NCBI GenBank assembly: GCA_903825445.1
Contig: CAIKAS010000012.1
Coordinates: 1-43,134, forward strand
Length of the DNA: 43,134 nucleotides
Reading direction: 5' to 3'
Source: an uncultured Acidobacteriia bacterium
GTDB lineage: Bacteria; Acidobacteriota; Terriglobia; Bryobacterales; Bryobacteraceae
The notes beneath the pieces were generated by a model. That model was not told the origin of the DNA, searched no databases, and saw only the letters and a list, made by a program, of their open reading frames with translations. Of this stretch, positions 32,221 to 41,275 are shown piece by piece (positions within the stretch are counted from its first letter, which is position 1; each line of letters opens with the position of its first letter). The translations under genes were made by a program, and so were the position numbers.

Positions 32221-33639
32221 ATGAGCACCGCAACGCTCTCCATCCTGATTCCGCTTTATAACGAGGAAGAGTTCATCGTCGAACTCCTGAATCGCGTCGT
32301 CGCGGCGCCGCTTCCCGAAGGCCTCGACCGGGAAATCATCATCGTCGACGATAGTTCCACCGATGATTCCGCCGAACTCGCCGAAGCCTTTATCGCCCGC
32401 CACCCGGATGTCCGCATGCGCCTGCTCCGGCAAGTACCGAATCGTGGCAAAGGCGCGGCTATTCGCAAGGCTATCGACGCCGCAACCGGAGAGTACGGTG
32501 TCGTGCAGGATGCCGACCTCGAATACAACCCCGCCGAACTCGGCAAACTCATGGGACCTCTGCTGCGTGGAGACGCCGACGCCGTTTTCGGCTCTCGCTT
32601 TCTCGTAGCAGGCGAAACCCGCGTGCTCTACTTCTGGCACTCTGTCGCCAACGGTTGGCTCACCCTGCTTTGCAACATTGCTTCCGATCTAAACCTGACC
32701 GATATGGAAACCTGTTACAAGGCCTTCCGCACCGGCCTGGTCAAGACCATCCCGCTCACCAGCGAACGCTTCGGCATGGAACCCGAGCTCACCATCAAAC
32801 TCGCCCGCCGGAAAGCCCGCATCTACGAAACCTCCATTAGCTACCACGGCCGCACCTATGAGGAAGGCAAGAAAATCGGCCTGAAAGACGCCTTCGAAGC
32901 GCTTTGGGTGATCCTGCGCTCCCGCTTCACCAGCCAGATCTACAAGGGACCGGTCCCGACCGCACTGGAAACACTGAGCGTCGCCCCCCGTTTCAATCGG
33001 TGGATGGCGGACACGATCTCGCCGTGGCTCGGAACGCGCGTGCTCGAAATTGGCGCCGGCATGGGCAATTTAACCCGCCAGTTCTGCCGCCGCCGCAAGC
33101 TCTACATCGCGACCGATTCCCATGCTGAATACGTTGACCAGTTGCGAATGGCCTTCCGCCACCGGCCGCTGGTGCAAGTGGCCAGCCTCAATCTGGAGAA
33201 CGAGGCGGATTTCCGTCAGTTTGATACCCCGCTCGATACCGTCCTCTGTCTGAACGTTCTGGAACACCTCGAAGACGACGCAGGGGCGCTGCGACGAATT
33301 GGAAATCTGCTCCGGCCCGAAGGACGCCTGATCCTGCTGGTACCGTGCAATCCCAACGCGTTTGGCTCGCTGGACACGGCGCTCGGGCATCACCGCCGCT
33401 ACACAAGAACTCAGTTGACCGGGCTCGTGGAGTCGGCTGGATTCGACGTGGAGGCAGTTCTGGCCTTCAACCGTGTTTCGACGCCAGGATGGCGCTTGAG
33501 CGGTCAGATCCTGAAGCTGAAAACCATTTCGGCCCTGACGCTGAAGGTCTTCGATCGTCTGGTCTGGCTCTGGCGTATGATCGATTCGAAGTTGCCCTGG
33601 CAACCTATGTCGCTCATCGTGATCGCCCGCAGGAAATAA
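32221..33639 (+). CDS. GT2 glycosyltransferase fused to a SAM-dependent methyltransferase
   Basis: Residues 1-240 are a family 2 glycosyltransferase of the dolichyl/polyprenyl-phosphate sugar-transferase type: SILIPLYNEE near the start, IIIVDDSSTDDS near 40, GKGAAIRKAI near 77, and the metal-binding DAD at 97-99 (VVQDADLEYNP). Residues 250-472 are a class I methyltransferase with motif I VLEIGAGMGNLT (274-285) and VLCLNVLEHLED. There is no multi-span membrane region. The enzyme would transfer a sugar from a nucleotide sugar to a lipid or glycan acceptor, and the second domain may methylate the product. Both activities are inferred from motifs. No glycan gene cluster surrounds it. Confidence 0.9.
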   Translation: MSTATLSILIPLYNEEEFIVELLNRVVAAPLPEGLDREIIIVDDSSTDDSAELAEAFIARHPDVRMRLLRQVPNRGKGAAIRKAIDAATGEYGVVQDADLEYNPAELGKLMGPLLRGDADAVFGSRFLVAGETRVLYFWHSVANGWLTLLCNIASDLNLTDMETCYKAFRTGLVKTIPLTSERFGMEPELTIKLARRKARIYETSISYHGRTYEEGKKIGLKDAFEALWVILRSRFTSQIYKGPVPTALETLSVAPRFNRWMADTISPWLGTRVLEIGAGMGNLTRQFCRRRKLYIATDSHAEYVDQLRMAFRHRPLVQVASLNLENEADFRQFDTPLDTVLCLNVLEHLEDDAGALRRIGNLLRPEGRLILLVPCNPNAFGSLDTALGHHRRYTRTQLTGLVESAGFDVEAVLAFNRVSTPGWRLSGQILKLKTISALTLKVFDRLVWLWRMIDSKLPWQPMSLIVIARRK

Positions 33640-33874
33640 CAGCTGGCGCGTGGCCCGAACTCCAAATCAGATCCGCAATTTCATCCAGCGCTGACTGCGG
33701 GACCAGCACGGCATGAGCTTCACCATCCGCCACGCCCCAATGGGACAGCATGAATAGCTTTGAATCCCGTCCTTCTACCAGGCGGTCCTGCAAATTCTTA
33801 GCGGAAACAACGTCCGCCGACGGGATGTTCCAGACAACATGGAGCGCTCCCGGTTCGACTTCGAGTGGGGCCAT
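33614..33874 (-). CDS. Small protein of unknown function
   Basis: This 86-codon frame overlaps the 3' end of the glycosyltransferase fusion by 26 bases in the convergent direction. Its product has a folded-protein composition (LHVVWNIPSADVV, LFMLSHWGVADGEAHAVLVP, LDEIADLIW), and third-position GC looks like coding DNA. No family is recognised. No good ribosome site precedes the ATG at 33874. It is less certain than its neighbours. Confidence 0.4.
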   Translation of the reverse strand: MAPLEVEPGALHVVWNIPSADVVSAKNLQDRLVEGRDSKLFMLSHWGVADGEAHAVLVPQSALDEIADLIWSSGHAPAVISCGRSR

Positions 33875-33913
33875 TGACGGTAAAGTGGCCCGGGACCCCG
33901 ATTATTCTCAAGT

Positions 33914-34621
33914 TTATTGGCGGCCGATCAAAGCGCGGGGACTTTGCGTCGTCATCCGCCGGCGGGCTATAGCGCACACCAGAAGCGACACTCCCGTTAG
34001 TAACCACGTTGCCGGTTCCGGCGTCTCGGAAAACTGCGTTGCCACACCCGTATTCGCCGCGCCGAAGTTTCCATACAAAGAAGTATCGGAGTTGCTCCCA
34101 ACCAAAGCACTCGAATAGCTCGCCGATAGCGCAATGAAACCGTCCGTCGACGGCGTCGAGACCCAGTCGAAATCCATCAGCAGGTTGCCCGCGCTCGGGT
34201 CGAATGTAAATGGTGTGGCAAACGAGAACACCAGATCAAAGGTGGAGTTATGCAACACAGGCGTGCTGAAAGTGCCATTGAACACCGTCGTCGCATCCCC
34301 GCCCTCGTTAGCAACACTCCATGTGCCTGGAGCACCCGGAGTCAGCGTCGAGGTCGTGCTGAGCGTGATAGACGCATCACCGGATAGTGTCGTCGCATCC
34401 CCGGCTACCGTCGCCGAACTGGAGAATGCCAGGGCGTAAAGCGTAACCGGCGATGAGCCGAATTGGGACGCCGAATATACCTCCTGGAACTCGTCGCCCG
34501 CCACGCTGGAAGTACTGATCGGGAGCAGATCCACGCCAGCGCCCGGCGTCAAAAATGTGACCACGCTGCTGGCGCAGGCCGCCGAAGCAAACGCAAGTGA
34601 AACAAGGATGGTATTTCGCAT
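33914..34621 (-). CDS. PEP-CTERM sorting-domain secreted protein
   Basis: The 235-residue protein has a signal peptide (MRNTILVSLAFASAACASS) and a Ser/Thr-rich beta domain. The C-terminal sorting tail is TPEPATWLLTGVSLLVCAIARRR: PEP motif, hydrophobic segment, basic cluster. In this system exosortase cuts at PEP and hands the protein to the surface or extracellular matrix. About a dozen residues (MTTQSPRALIGRQ) follow the basic cluster, longer than usual. No exosortase gene is in the window. Confidence 0.85.
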   Translation of the reverse strand: MRNTILVSLAFASAACASSVVTFLTPGAGVDLLPISTSSVAGDEFQEVYSASQFGSSPVTLYALAFSSSATVAGDATTLSGDASITLSTTSTLTPGAPGTWSVANEGGDATTVFNGTFSTPVLHNSTFDLVFSFATPFTFDPSAGNLLMDFDWVSTPSTDGFIALSASYSSALVGSNSDTSLYGNFGAANTGVATQFSETPEPATWLLTGVSLLVCAIARRRMTTQSPRALIGRQ

Positions 34622-34685
34622 ACTGGTTGAGGAGTATTGCCATTTTGGCGACTTCTTACCATCGCTGGTTTCTTTGTGGCATGGC

Positions 34686-36965
34686 CTATGGTTTCGCGAA
34701 AACCGTCAGGGGAATCGATGTACCGGTCGATCCCGGACTCGTCCCGGCAGCGAGCGGACCAGCCGGAAGACTATTGAGCATCACAGTGAGGGAGATCGGA
34801 CTCTCCGGGGTCAGCGTGGAGATCGTGTCCGGAATTCGCATGTTCAATTGCCCAACGCCGGATATTGCTCCAGACTGGCTGATGAAGGAGTCGACTTCCG
34901 CGGAATAGTTGTCGACCGAAACCGTCGCCGTGCCCACAATAAATCCAGGATTAATTCCATTCAGCGCACCCGTTGTCAGGTTCTCGCCCGACGTTCCGAT
35001 TCCGTTCACGAAGAGCGACACCAGCGATCCCACCTTCGCCGGGTTCGCACAGGAGTTCAGCGTGCCATCCTCGTTGAGCGCGAGAGCCAGCAGACTCGGT
35101 CCCACCTGCAAATTTCCGCACGTAAACCCCGCCACCTTCGACGCCACAAAAACGCTCGGGTTCTCCGGCGCGACCGCGAACTGGCGCGTGCCCAGCACCG
35201 TGCCGTTGAAGCTCAATTGCATGACCGTGGATGCGCGTGTTTTGACTTCAAACGGAACCTGCACGTTGATCTGCGTCGACGAGACGTAAAGGAGCGGCGC
35301 GGGCTGGTTGTCAAAAGTGATGGTGACCCCCGCGAGCGAAGTGGGGACAGCCGGCAGACCAACGCCAATTCCATCCGCGGGCTGTGTCGGGCCGATTGCA
35401 TTGCCGTAAAGAGTGATCAGCTGGCCCGGCGCGACGGGGCCGATCAGTGTTGCGCTGGTTGAATCCGTCACGCAGCCGATCGCGTTCAATGCGGAAAAAT
35501 TCGTGCGCTGAAAAAATGCCCCGGGAACCGTTCTCGCGGTAACCCCGGCGTCAAAGAGAACGTTAGGCGCGAGTGGAACATCGGGAAGTCCGTCTGTCCC
35601 TGCAAAGTAGACATTCCCCGCCGCGTCAACCGTGGAACTGATGTTTGTCAGGGAGCCAGGAAAAACCTGCGTTCCCATGACGCTGCCATCGTGGCTGCTC
35701 ATGCGCATCACATACACGGCAACGGAGATCGTCGAAGTTGGACCGGGCAGACACTGTGATGTTAAGTTACCGCCGGAAGGCTGGGGTGGCTGCGGGTAGG
35801 AATTTGGGAAGACCGAAGGGTTGAATGTATCGGGAAAAAGACCCGTGAGCACAACGTTGCCCTGCGGGTCGATTTCGATATTACTGCCGTTGCCTGCCGG
35901 AACGCCGGTGGGAACAGACAGAAGCAGCTGTGAGCCCGCGGGGTTGAGCTCCGTGGTGAACGCTTGCGACAAGAGCGCGCTGGCGCCCTGTGTGAATGGA
36001 TAATCCGGCGAATTTGTTGCGCCTGTCAGCCAGACGTCGCCCGCGGCGTCAACCGCCATGCCCGCGTTATACGCTCCCCGCGAGCCGGTGATGAAAGTGG
36101 AGTAGATCAACGCGGAACCATCGGCGCTCAGTTTCGTCACGTACTGTTCACCGGCGGTTGCAGGGAACATGCAGTCTGGAGAAATACAGAAGTAGTATTG
36201 TGTGTAGGATTGCTGGAAGGCTCCGGACGTCGTCGGGTACCGCGCCCCGCTCGTGGGAGGCTCAAAATTCCATGTTCCCGCGATGAATACGTTGCCCGCG
36301 CCATCCAGCGCGAGGCTCGAACCGCCTACACCCAATACGGAGAACACGAGGTGCGTTCCGCTTGCATCGAGCTTCGTGGTGAACGGCAAATCATAAGTCC
36401 ATAGATTGCTATAGGCGCCCTGAGTGACGGGGAAATTCGTGCCGTTGCCGGCCCCGACCCCCGAGATGATCGCCTGGCCATTGCTATCCACCGCGATAGC
36501 CTCGGGGGTTGCCGACGCGCCGTTCGAAAACAACGTGGCATAGACGATGGCCCCGCTCGGGTTGATCTTCGCCGCAAAGGGTAACTGCGCGTTGAACGGG
36601 ATCGGGCTGGAGACGGCTGGCACGACCGGGAAATCAGACGCGTCCGTGATGCCCGCTATGTAAGCGTTCCCGGCAGCGTCGACTGTCATAGCGTCGGCGA
36701 GGGTCGCGGCTGAAGCAGTCAGATACGTGAGGTAGAGGAACTTTGTGGCCGCCGGATCAAGTCGCCCGACAAAGACCTGATCGCTGTCCTGGTTCGGAGC
36801 CGTGGGATTTACGTTCCCGCAGACGTAGATGTAGCCCTGAGCGTCGGTAGCAATCTGTTGGATGGTGCTGTTGGCTTTAAGGAAAGTGGAAACCGGCGGC
36901 AGGTTCGCGGGAACCTGCGCGGATAATGAAAACGCCAACAGGAATAGTGCGAATGCGGAGCGCAT
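34686..36965 (-). CDS. Secreted SBBP beta-propeller protein with C-terminal TIGR03437-type domain
   Basis: The 759-residue protein starts with a signal peptide (MRSAFALFLLAFSLSAQ). I count seven SBBP-type repeats, seen as ATDAQGYIYVCG, TVDAAGNAYIAG, AVDSNGQAIISG, ALDGAGNVFIAG, AVDAAGDVWLTG, EIDPQGNVVLTG and TVDAAGNVYFAG, usually followed by an FPV or YPFTQ element. Seven repeats would close a seven-blade propeller. The last 210 residues are the TIGR03437-type domain (APGQLITLYGNAIGP, PLLYVSSTQINVQVPFEV, LVSLFVNGIGTSG, GQLNMRIPDTI). It is probably a surface-exposed scaffold. It is upstream of the PEP-CTERM gene on the same strand, 64 bases apart. Confidence 0.9.
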   Translation of the reverse strand: MRSAFALFLLAFSLSAQVPANLPPVSTFLKANSTIQQIATDAQGYIYVCGNVNPTAPNQDSDQVFVGRLDPAATKFLYLTYLTASAATLADAMTVDAAGNAYIAGITDASDFPVVPAVSSPIPFNAQLPFAAKINPSGAIVYATLFSNGASATPEAIAVDSNGQAIISGVGAGNGTNFPVTQGAYSNLWTYDLPFTTKLDASGTHLVFSVLGVGGSSLALDGAGNVFIAGTWNFEPPTSGARYPTTSGAFQQSYTQYYFCISPDCMFPATAGEQYVTKLSADGSALIYSTFITGSRGAYNAGMAVDAAGDVWLTGATNSPDYPFTQGASALLSQAFTTELNPAGSQLLLSVPTGVPAGNGSNIEIDPQGNVVLTGLFPDTFNPSVFPNSYPQPPQPSGGNLTSQCLPGPTSTISVAVYVMRMSSHDGSVMGTQVFPGSLTNISSTVDAAGNVYFAGTDGLPDVPLAPNVLFDAGVTARTVPGAFFQRTNFSALNAIGCVTDSTSATLIGPVAPGQLITLYGNAIGPTQPADGIGVGLPAVPTSLAGVTITFDNQPAPLLYVSSTQINVQVPFEVKTRASTVMQLSFNGTVLGTRQFAVAPENPSVFVASKVAGFTCGNLQVGPSLLALALNEDGTLNSCANPAKVGSLVSLFVNGIGTSGENLTTGALNGINPGFIVGTATVSVDNYSAEVDSFISQSGAISGVGQLNMRIPDTISTLTPESPISLTVMLNSLPAGPLAAGTSPGSTGTSIPLTVFAKP

Positions 36966-37579
36966 CGGGTGTGCTGGAGCAATCCGGTTGCCAGTGCATC
37001 ATGGTTTATTTTGCTGGAGATGATCCAATGTTTCGGTGCCGTACTGACACAGGCGGGGGCGATACGCCACGGTGGCCGGATAACCCCTGCTTTTGGGCGC
37101 GTTCACATCCTGACGGTAGATATCAACACGATCACAAGTTTCAACCAGGAGAATTCACTCTGGAATCAATACCTTGACTTCAGGCGACCTTTCAGCACCT
37201 GCGAAGCGTGATACTTTTCGGCATGAGGAGAGCTTCCTGCCATCCGAAATCCATACGCAGGGAACTCCCCCGCCGGATATCTCCAATTGGGTTCGTTCCG
37301 TCAAATTCGATTTTCCGCCTCCGCGTCCAAATTGGCTTCGTTCCGTCAAATCGCCGCGGAACATCGCCCTCACACCCGCTCCGTACCCGGGGCATTCCGA
37401 TTCCGGTTCGTTTTGTAAAACCGCCGAGCCACCCCTCCCGACCGCCAATCCGGTTCGTTTTTTCAAAACGCCCCGACCGGAATCCTGCGCCCTGCCGAAC
37501 CCGTGCCAAACCAGCCCCAAAACAACGTCCGGTACCCCCTCGCGTGATAACCTTGATATTTCCGGTTGTATCTATATAT
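36966..37579. other. 614-bp gene-free stretch upstream of recO
   Basis: No convincing gene lies here, although frames run through it on both strands. The right half contains four copies of a 28-bp repeat (separate entry). The left half (36966-37280) shows no family or RNA structure that I recognise. It should hold the divergent promoters of the SBBP gene and the recO-glyQ-glyS-ppdK run. Confidence 0.55.
37283..37472. repeat. Four-copy 28-bp interspersed repeat array
   Basis: Units start near 37283, 37327, 37398 and 37445. Shared core: CCAATTGG or close variant, then TTCGTT, then CCGTCAAA or TTGTAAAA, then CGCC. The TTCGTT cores lie at 37292, 37337, 37407 and 37454, spaced 45, 70 and 47 bases. 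Units 1-2 resemble each other most, as do units 3-4. They stand just upstream of recO and would read as FDGTNPI-like peptide repeats on the minus strand. Confidence 0.7.
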
Positions 37580-37580
37580 A
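37553..37580 (+). promoter_or_regulatory. Weak candidate promoter before recO
   Basis: TTGATA at 37553 and TATATA at 37573-37580 form a possible -35/-10 pair with a spacer of 14-16 bases. The -10 element touches the ATG at 37580, so it would need a leaderless message or translation from the GTG at 37592. Confidence 0.25.
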
Positions 37581-38353
37581 TGTCCGCTCGCGTGAGCGAA
37601 GCTTTCGTCCTGCAAACCTGGCCATTCCGGGAAGCGGATGTCGTAGTGAGCTTCTTCACCCGCGATCATGGCAAACTCCGGGGAATCGCCCGTCGCGCGC
37701 GGCGGCCAAAGAGTGGTTTTGGGTCGGGATTAGAACGGCTTTCGCAAATCAGAATGTCTTACTACCAGCGAGAGAATCGCGAACTTGTCAGCATCGATTC
37801 CTGTGAACTCGTCCAGTCGCAGTTTTCTGTCATTCACGATTTCTCGGCTGCCTGCGCTCTCGATTTTCTCGCCGAAGTTTCCGAACAGCTCCTTCCCGCT
37901 AATGAGCCTGGCGAAAAGCAGTTCCGCCTTCTGACCACAGTCCTGGAACATCTGCGCTCCGCAACACCCGGCGCGGTTTGGCGCGCAGTCACTTATTTCA
38001 GTCTTTGGACCGTACGTTTGGCCGGCCTGCTGCCTGACATGGACGTCTGCCTCGGTTGCGGGACTTGGCTGGAAGACCCGGAAAATCCGACCCGGGCCTT
38101 CTTCAGTCGCTTCAGTTTCGGCCTGCACTGCCTCGAATGCCGCCGTTCGCTCCACCTGAGCAACGCCTGGGAGCTTTCGCCGGAATCCCGCGCCATCACG
38201 CGGGAGATTCTGCAGTCGCCCATCGCCGCACTCGCCGAACGCAACTGGACCCAGACGACAGCCGCCGATCTCCGCCGCTTCCTCACCCAGCAAATCGAAA
38301 CTCATATTGAACGAAGGCTGATCACCGCGCCGGTTCTGGAAGCCGCCGCCTAA
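37580..38353 (+). CDS. recO: DNA repair protein RecO
   Basis: RecO loads RecA on gapped DNA by annealing and by displacing SSB with RecR. The family start [20 protein letters not shown] and [16 protein letters not shown] mark the N-terminal OB fold. The C-terminal half has the zinc knuckle CLGCG and CLECRRS. From ATG 37580 the product has 257 residues, the normal size; the frame is open upstream to 37208 only because it runs through the repeat array. GTG 37592 is an alternative start. It is followed after 34 bases by glyQ. Confidence 0.93.
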   Translation: MSARVSEAFVLQTWPFREADVVVSFFTRDHGKLRGIARRARRPKSGFGSGLERLSQIRMSYYQRENRELVSIDSCELVQSQFSVIHDFSAACALDFLAEVSEQLLPANEPGEKQFRLLTTVLEHLRSATPGAVWRAVTYFSLWTVRLAGLLPDMDVCLGCGTWLEDPENPTRAFFSRFSFGLHCLECRRSLHLSNAWELSPESRAITREILQSPIAALAERNWTQTTAADLRRFLTQQIETHIERRLITAPVLEAAA

Positions 38354-38387
38354 TCGCCACTCTCCCGGAATCTATAGACGCTCCCCC

Positions 38388-39305
38388 ATGCCCATACCGA
38401 ACGCACTCACGCTACAGGAGATGATCCTCCGGTTGAAACAATACTGGGGCGAACGCGGCTGCATCATTCAGGAACCATTTGATCTCGAAGTCGGCGCCGG
38501 CACCATGTGTCCGGAAACTTTCCTCCGAGTGCTCGGGCCCAAGCCGTACCGCACCGCTTACGTGCAGCCCAGTCGTCGCCCAGCCGATGGCCGCTATGGC
38601 GATAATCCCAACCGGCTCTACAAGCACATGCAGTTGCAGGTGATTCTGAAGCCGACCCCTGCCGATGTCATTGAGCAATACATGGGCAGTCTCGAAGCGA
38701 TAGGCATCGATCTGCGCAAGCACGATATCAAGCTCGAAGAAGACAACTGGGAATCGCCGACCCTTGGCGCCTGGGGCGTGGGCTGGCAGGTCATGCTCGA
38801 CGGTCTCGAAATCACCCAGTTCACCTACTTCCAGCAATGCGGTGGTATCGATCTGGACCTGATCCCTGCGGAAATCACCTATGGCCTGGAGCGCCTGACC
38901 TCCTTCCTCCAGGGCGTTGACAGCCTGTACGACATCGTCTGGACGCCCGGCGTGACTTATCGCGACGTCCGCTACACCGACGAACTCCAGTACTCCGTTT
39001 ACAACTTTGAAGCGGCGCACGTGCCGACGCTCTGGAAGCTTTTCGAAATCCACGAGGGCGAAGCCCGCCGCCTGATAGACCTCTACGCCGATTCCGCCGA
39101 GAAAGCCCGATACCCTCTTCTCGCGGCCTATGATCACGTGCTGAAATGCAGCAACTTGTTTAATACGCTCGATGCTCGTGGCGCTATTAGCGTGACGGAA
39201 CGGGTAGGCGTCATCGCCCGCGTCCGCAAACTGGCGGTTGGAGTAGCCGAAGCGTGGGTCGATCAGCAAGCCGTCGTTGCTGCGGCAACCGAGGTGGCCG
39301 CATGA
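38388..39305 (+). CDS. glyQ: Glycyl-tRNA synthetase alpha subunit
   Basis: This is the catalytic subunit of the bacterial two-subunit enzyme that charges tRNA-Gly. It opens with the typical [19 protein letters not shown] and then shows [38 protein letters not shown], the [10 protein letters not shown] block and [14 protein letters not shown]. The 305 residues match the family. Its stop overlaps the glyS start (ATGA), so the subunits are made in step. Confidence 0.97.
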   Translation: MPIPNALTLQEMILRLKQYWGERGCIIQEPFDLEVGAGTMCPETFLRVLGPKPYRTAYVQPSRRPADGRYGDNPNRLYKHMQLQVILKPTPADVIEQYMGSLEAIGIDLRKHDIKLEEDNWESPTLGAWGVGWQVMLDGLEITQFTYFQQCGGIDLDLIPAEITYGLERLTSFLQGVDSLYDIVWTPGVTYRDVRYTDELQYSVYNFEAAHVPTLWKLFEIHEGEARRLIDLYADSAEKARYPLLAAYDHVLKCSNLFNTLDARGAISVTERVGVIARVRKLAVGVAEAWVDQQAVVAAATEVAA

Positions 39306-41275
39306 ACCTCCTCCTTGAAATCGGCTGCGAAGAAATCCCCGATTGGATGCTGGCCGGCGCACTCGAATATCTCGGCAGCGCCATCGGCGAACTCACGAAG
39401 ACTCTCCGCACCAGCGATTCCCCTATCCGCACTGACGCCACCGCGCGCCGGCTCGTAGTCCGTGCCGAAGGGTTGATTCCGCGTCAGCCCGACTCCGAAG
39501 AACGCGTTTGGGGACCCGCGAAATCCGCACCTGCACCCGCCGTCGCCGGCTTCGCCAAAAAGCAAGGTATCGATCCGGCGCAACTCGAAATTCTCTCTGA
39601 CGGCAAAGCGGAAAAGTACAGCTATATTCGCAAGACGGCAGGCCGCGCGACGACAGAAATCCTCGCCGAAGCTCTGCCGCAGCTCATTCTGAAGACGCCG
39701 TTCCCGAAAACCATGCTCTGGCCAGGCAAAGGCGGCGCGCGATTCATTCGCCCCATCCGCTGGGTAGTGGCGTTGCTCGATGGTGAGGTGATCCCGTTTG
39801 AAATTGCCGACGTGAAGTCAGGCAACGAATCGAGCGGCCATCGCAAGCTCGGTGCCTATCGTTTCACCGTCACTTACGAGAATTACGAAGACCAGCTTCG
39901 CGCCAACTTCGTCGTCCTCTCCGCCGACGAACGCACAAAACGCATCCAGTCCGTCAAGACAAAGTACAAGTGCGATAACGACCTTCTCAATACACTGGTA
40001 AATCTCACCGAATGGCCCACGCCAATCACCGGCAACTTCGATCCCTCATTCCTCGACCTTCCCGGTGAAGTGCTCACCACGGTGATGAAGGTCCACCAGA
40101 AGTATTTCTCCGTGGAAGGCGCCAACGGCCAGCTTGCCCCCCAATTCGTGGCCGTCACAAACACGGATGGCGATCCCGATGGCTTAATTCAGCTCGGCAA
40201 TGAACGCGTCCTCATCTCCCGCTTCAACGATGCCCGCTTCTTCTGGGATTCCGATCAGAAGCGCAAGCTATCCGAACGCGTGGCGGATCTTGCCAACGTC
40301 ACATTTCAGGCCAAACTCGGCTCGTATCTTCAGAAAACCGAGCGCGTGGTGGCGCTGGTAAAGGAACTCGGCGGCAATGAACACGCCGAACGTGCCGCGT
40401 TGCTGGCCAAGACGGACCTCACGACTGAGCTGGTCAAAGAATTCACCGAACTCCAGGGAATTATCGGTGGCCTGTATGCCCGTGCGCAGGGCGAGCCCGA
40501 AGAAGTCGCCACTGCGATTTACGACCACTATAAGCCCGTCAGCATGGAAGGTTCCATTCCTCGCGCACTCACCGGACAGCTCGTGGCCATCGCCGACAAG
40601 CTCGACACATTGCGAGGCTGCTTCAGCGTCGGCATGATCCCCAGCGGCTCGAAAGATCCGTTCGCTCTCCGTCGCGCCGCGCAGGGCATCGTCAAAATTA
40701 TTGTGGAGGGCAAACTGCGCCTGCCGATCCGTCAGCTTCTCGGCGGCGACGCGGCACTCGAAGAATTCTTCTTCGACCGCGTCCGCTACTACTTCCGCGA
40801 AATTCGCGGCTTCAAATACGACGAAGTCAGCGCAGTCCTCGCCGCCGGTGCCGACGACCTGGTCGATATCGATGAGCGCCTCACCGCAGTGCAGCAGGTC
40901 CGCCCAACTGCGGACTTTGAACCGCTCGCCGCCGCCTTCAAGCGAATCAGCAACATCCTGAAGCAGGCGCAGTTGGCCGATCTCGAATTTGCGCTGAAAC
41001 CCGCGCTGCTCGAGGCCGGCCCGGAGGCCAGCCTCCATCAACACTTCATCGCCGTCGCGGCAGTTCTGCGCGAATTGCCCGATTACGCATCCAAACTGGA
41101 ACGCATCGCCACCCTGCGTCCGGCCGTCGACCTTTTCTTCGACAGAGTCATGGTGAACGTCGACAACCCCGCCGTTCGCCAAAACCGTCTCGCACTGCTT
41201 CACAGCGTGCGGACCGAATTTTCTACCATCGCGGATTTTTCAGAAATCGTAACAACTTCTCAGGAGAACAAATGA
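39302..41275 (+). CDS. glyS: Glycyl-tRNA synthetase beta subunit
   Basis: The beta subunit recognises tRNA-Gly and is needed for full activity. It starts [17 protein letters not shown] at ATG 39302, overlapping the glyQ stop by four bases; the longer frame to 39254 is an artefact. Recognisable blocks are [57 protein letters not shown] and [19 protein letters not shown]. The length of 657 residues is near usual. Its stop overlaps the ppdK start (ATGA at 41272-41275). Confidence 0.97.
   Translation: MNLLLEIGCEEIPDWMLAGALEYLGSAIGELTKTLRTSDSPIRTDATARRLVVRAEGLIPRQPDSEERVWGPAKSAPAPAVAGFAKKQGIDPAQLEILSDGKAEKYSYIRKTAGRATTEILAEALPQLILKTPFPKTMLWPGKGGARFIRPIRWVVALLDGEVIPFEIADVKSGNESSGHRKLGAYRFTVTYENYEDQLRANFVVLSADERTKRIQSVKTKYKCDNDLLNTLVNLTEWPTPITGNFDPSFLDLPGEVLTTVMKVHQKYFSVEGANGQLAPQFVAVTNTDGDPDGLIQLGNERVLISRFNDARFFWDSDQKRKLSERVADLANVTFQAKLGSYLQKTERVVALVKELGGNEHAERAALLAKTDLTTELVKEFTELQGIIGGLYARAQGEPEEVATAIYDHYKPVSMEGSIPRALTGQLVAIADKLDTLRGCFSVGMIPSGSKDPFALRRAAQGIVKIIVEGKLRLPIRQLLGGDAALEEFFFDRVRYYFREIRGFKYDEVSAVLAAGADDLVDIDERLTAVQQVRPTADFEPLAAAFKRISNILKQAQLADLEFALKPALLEAGPEASLHQHFIAVAAVLRELPDYASKLERIATLRPAVDLFFDRVMVNVDNPAVRQNRLALLHSVRTEFSTIADFSEIVTTSQENK

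Noticed and set aside
37192-37659. 155-codon minus-strand frame with FDGTKPI and FDGTNPI peptides
   Set aside because: The peptides come from the DNA repeats; the frame also overlaps recO. Treated as a repeat, not a gene.
40268-41203. 311-codon minus-strand frame opposite glyS
   Set aside because: Antisense shadow caused by codon bias of glyS; no family motif.
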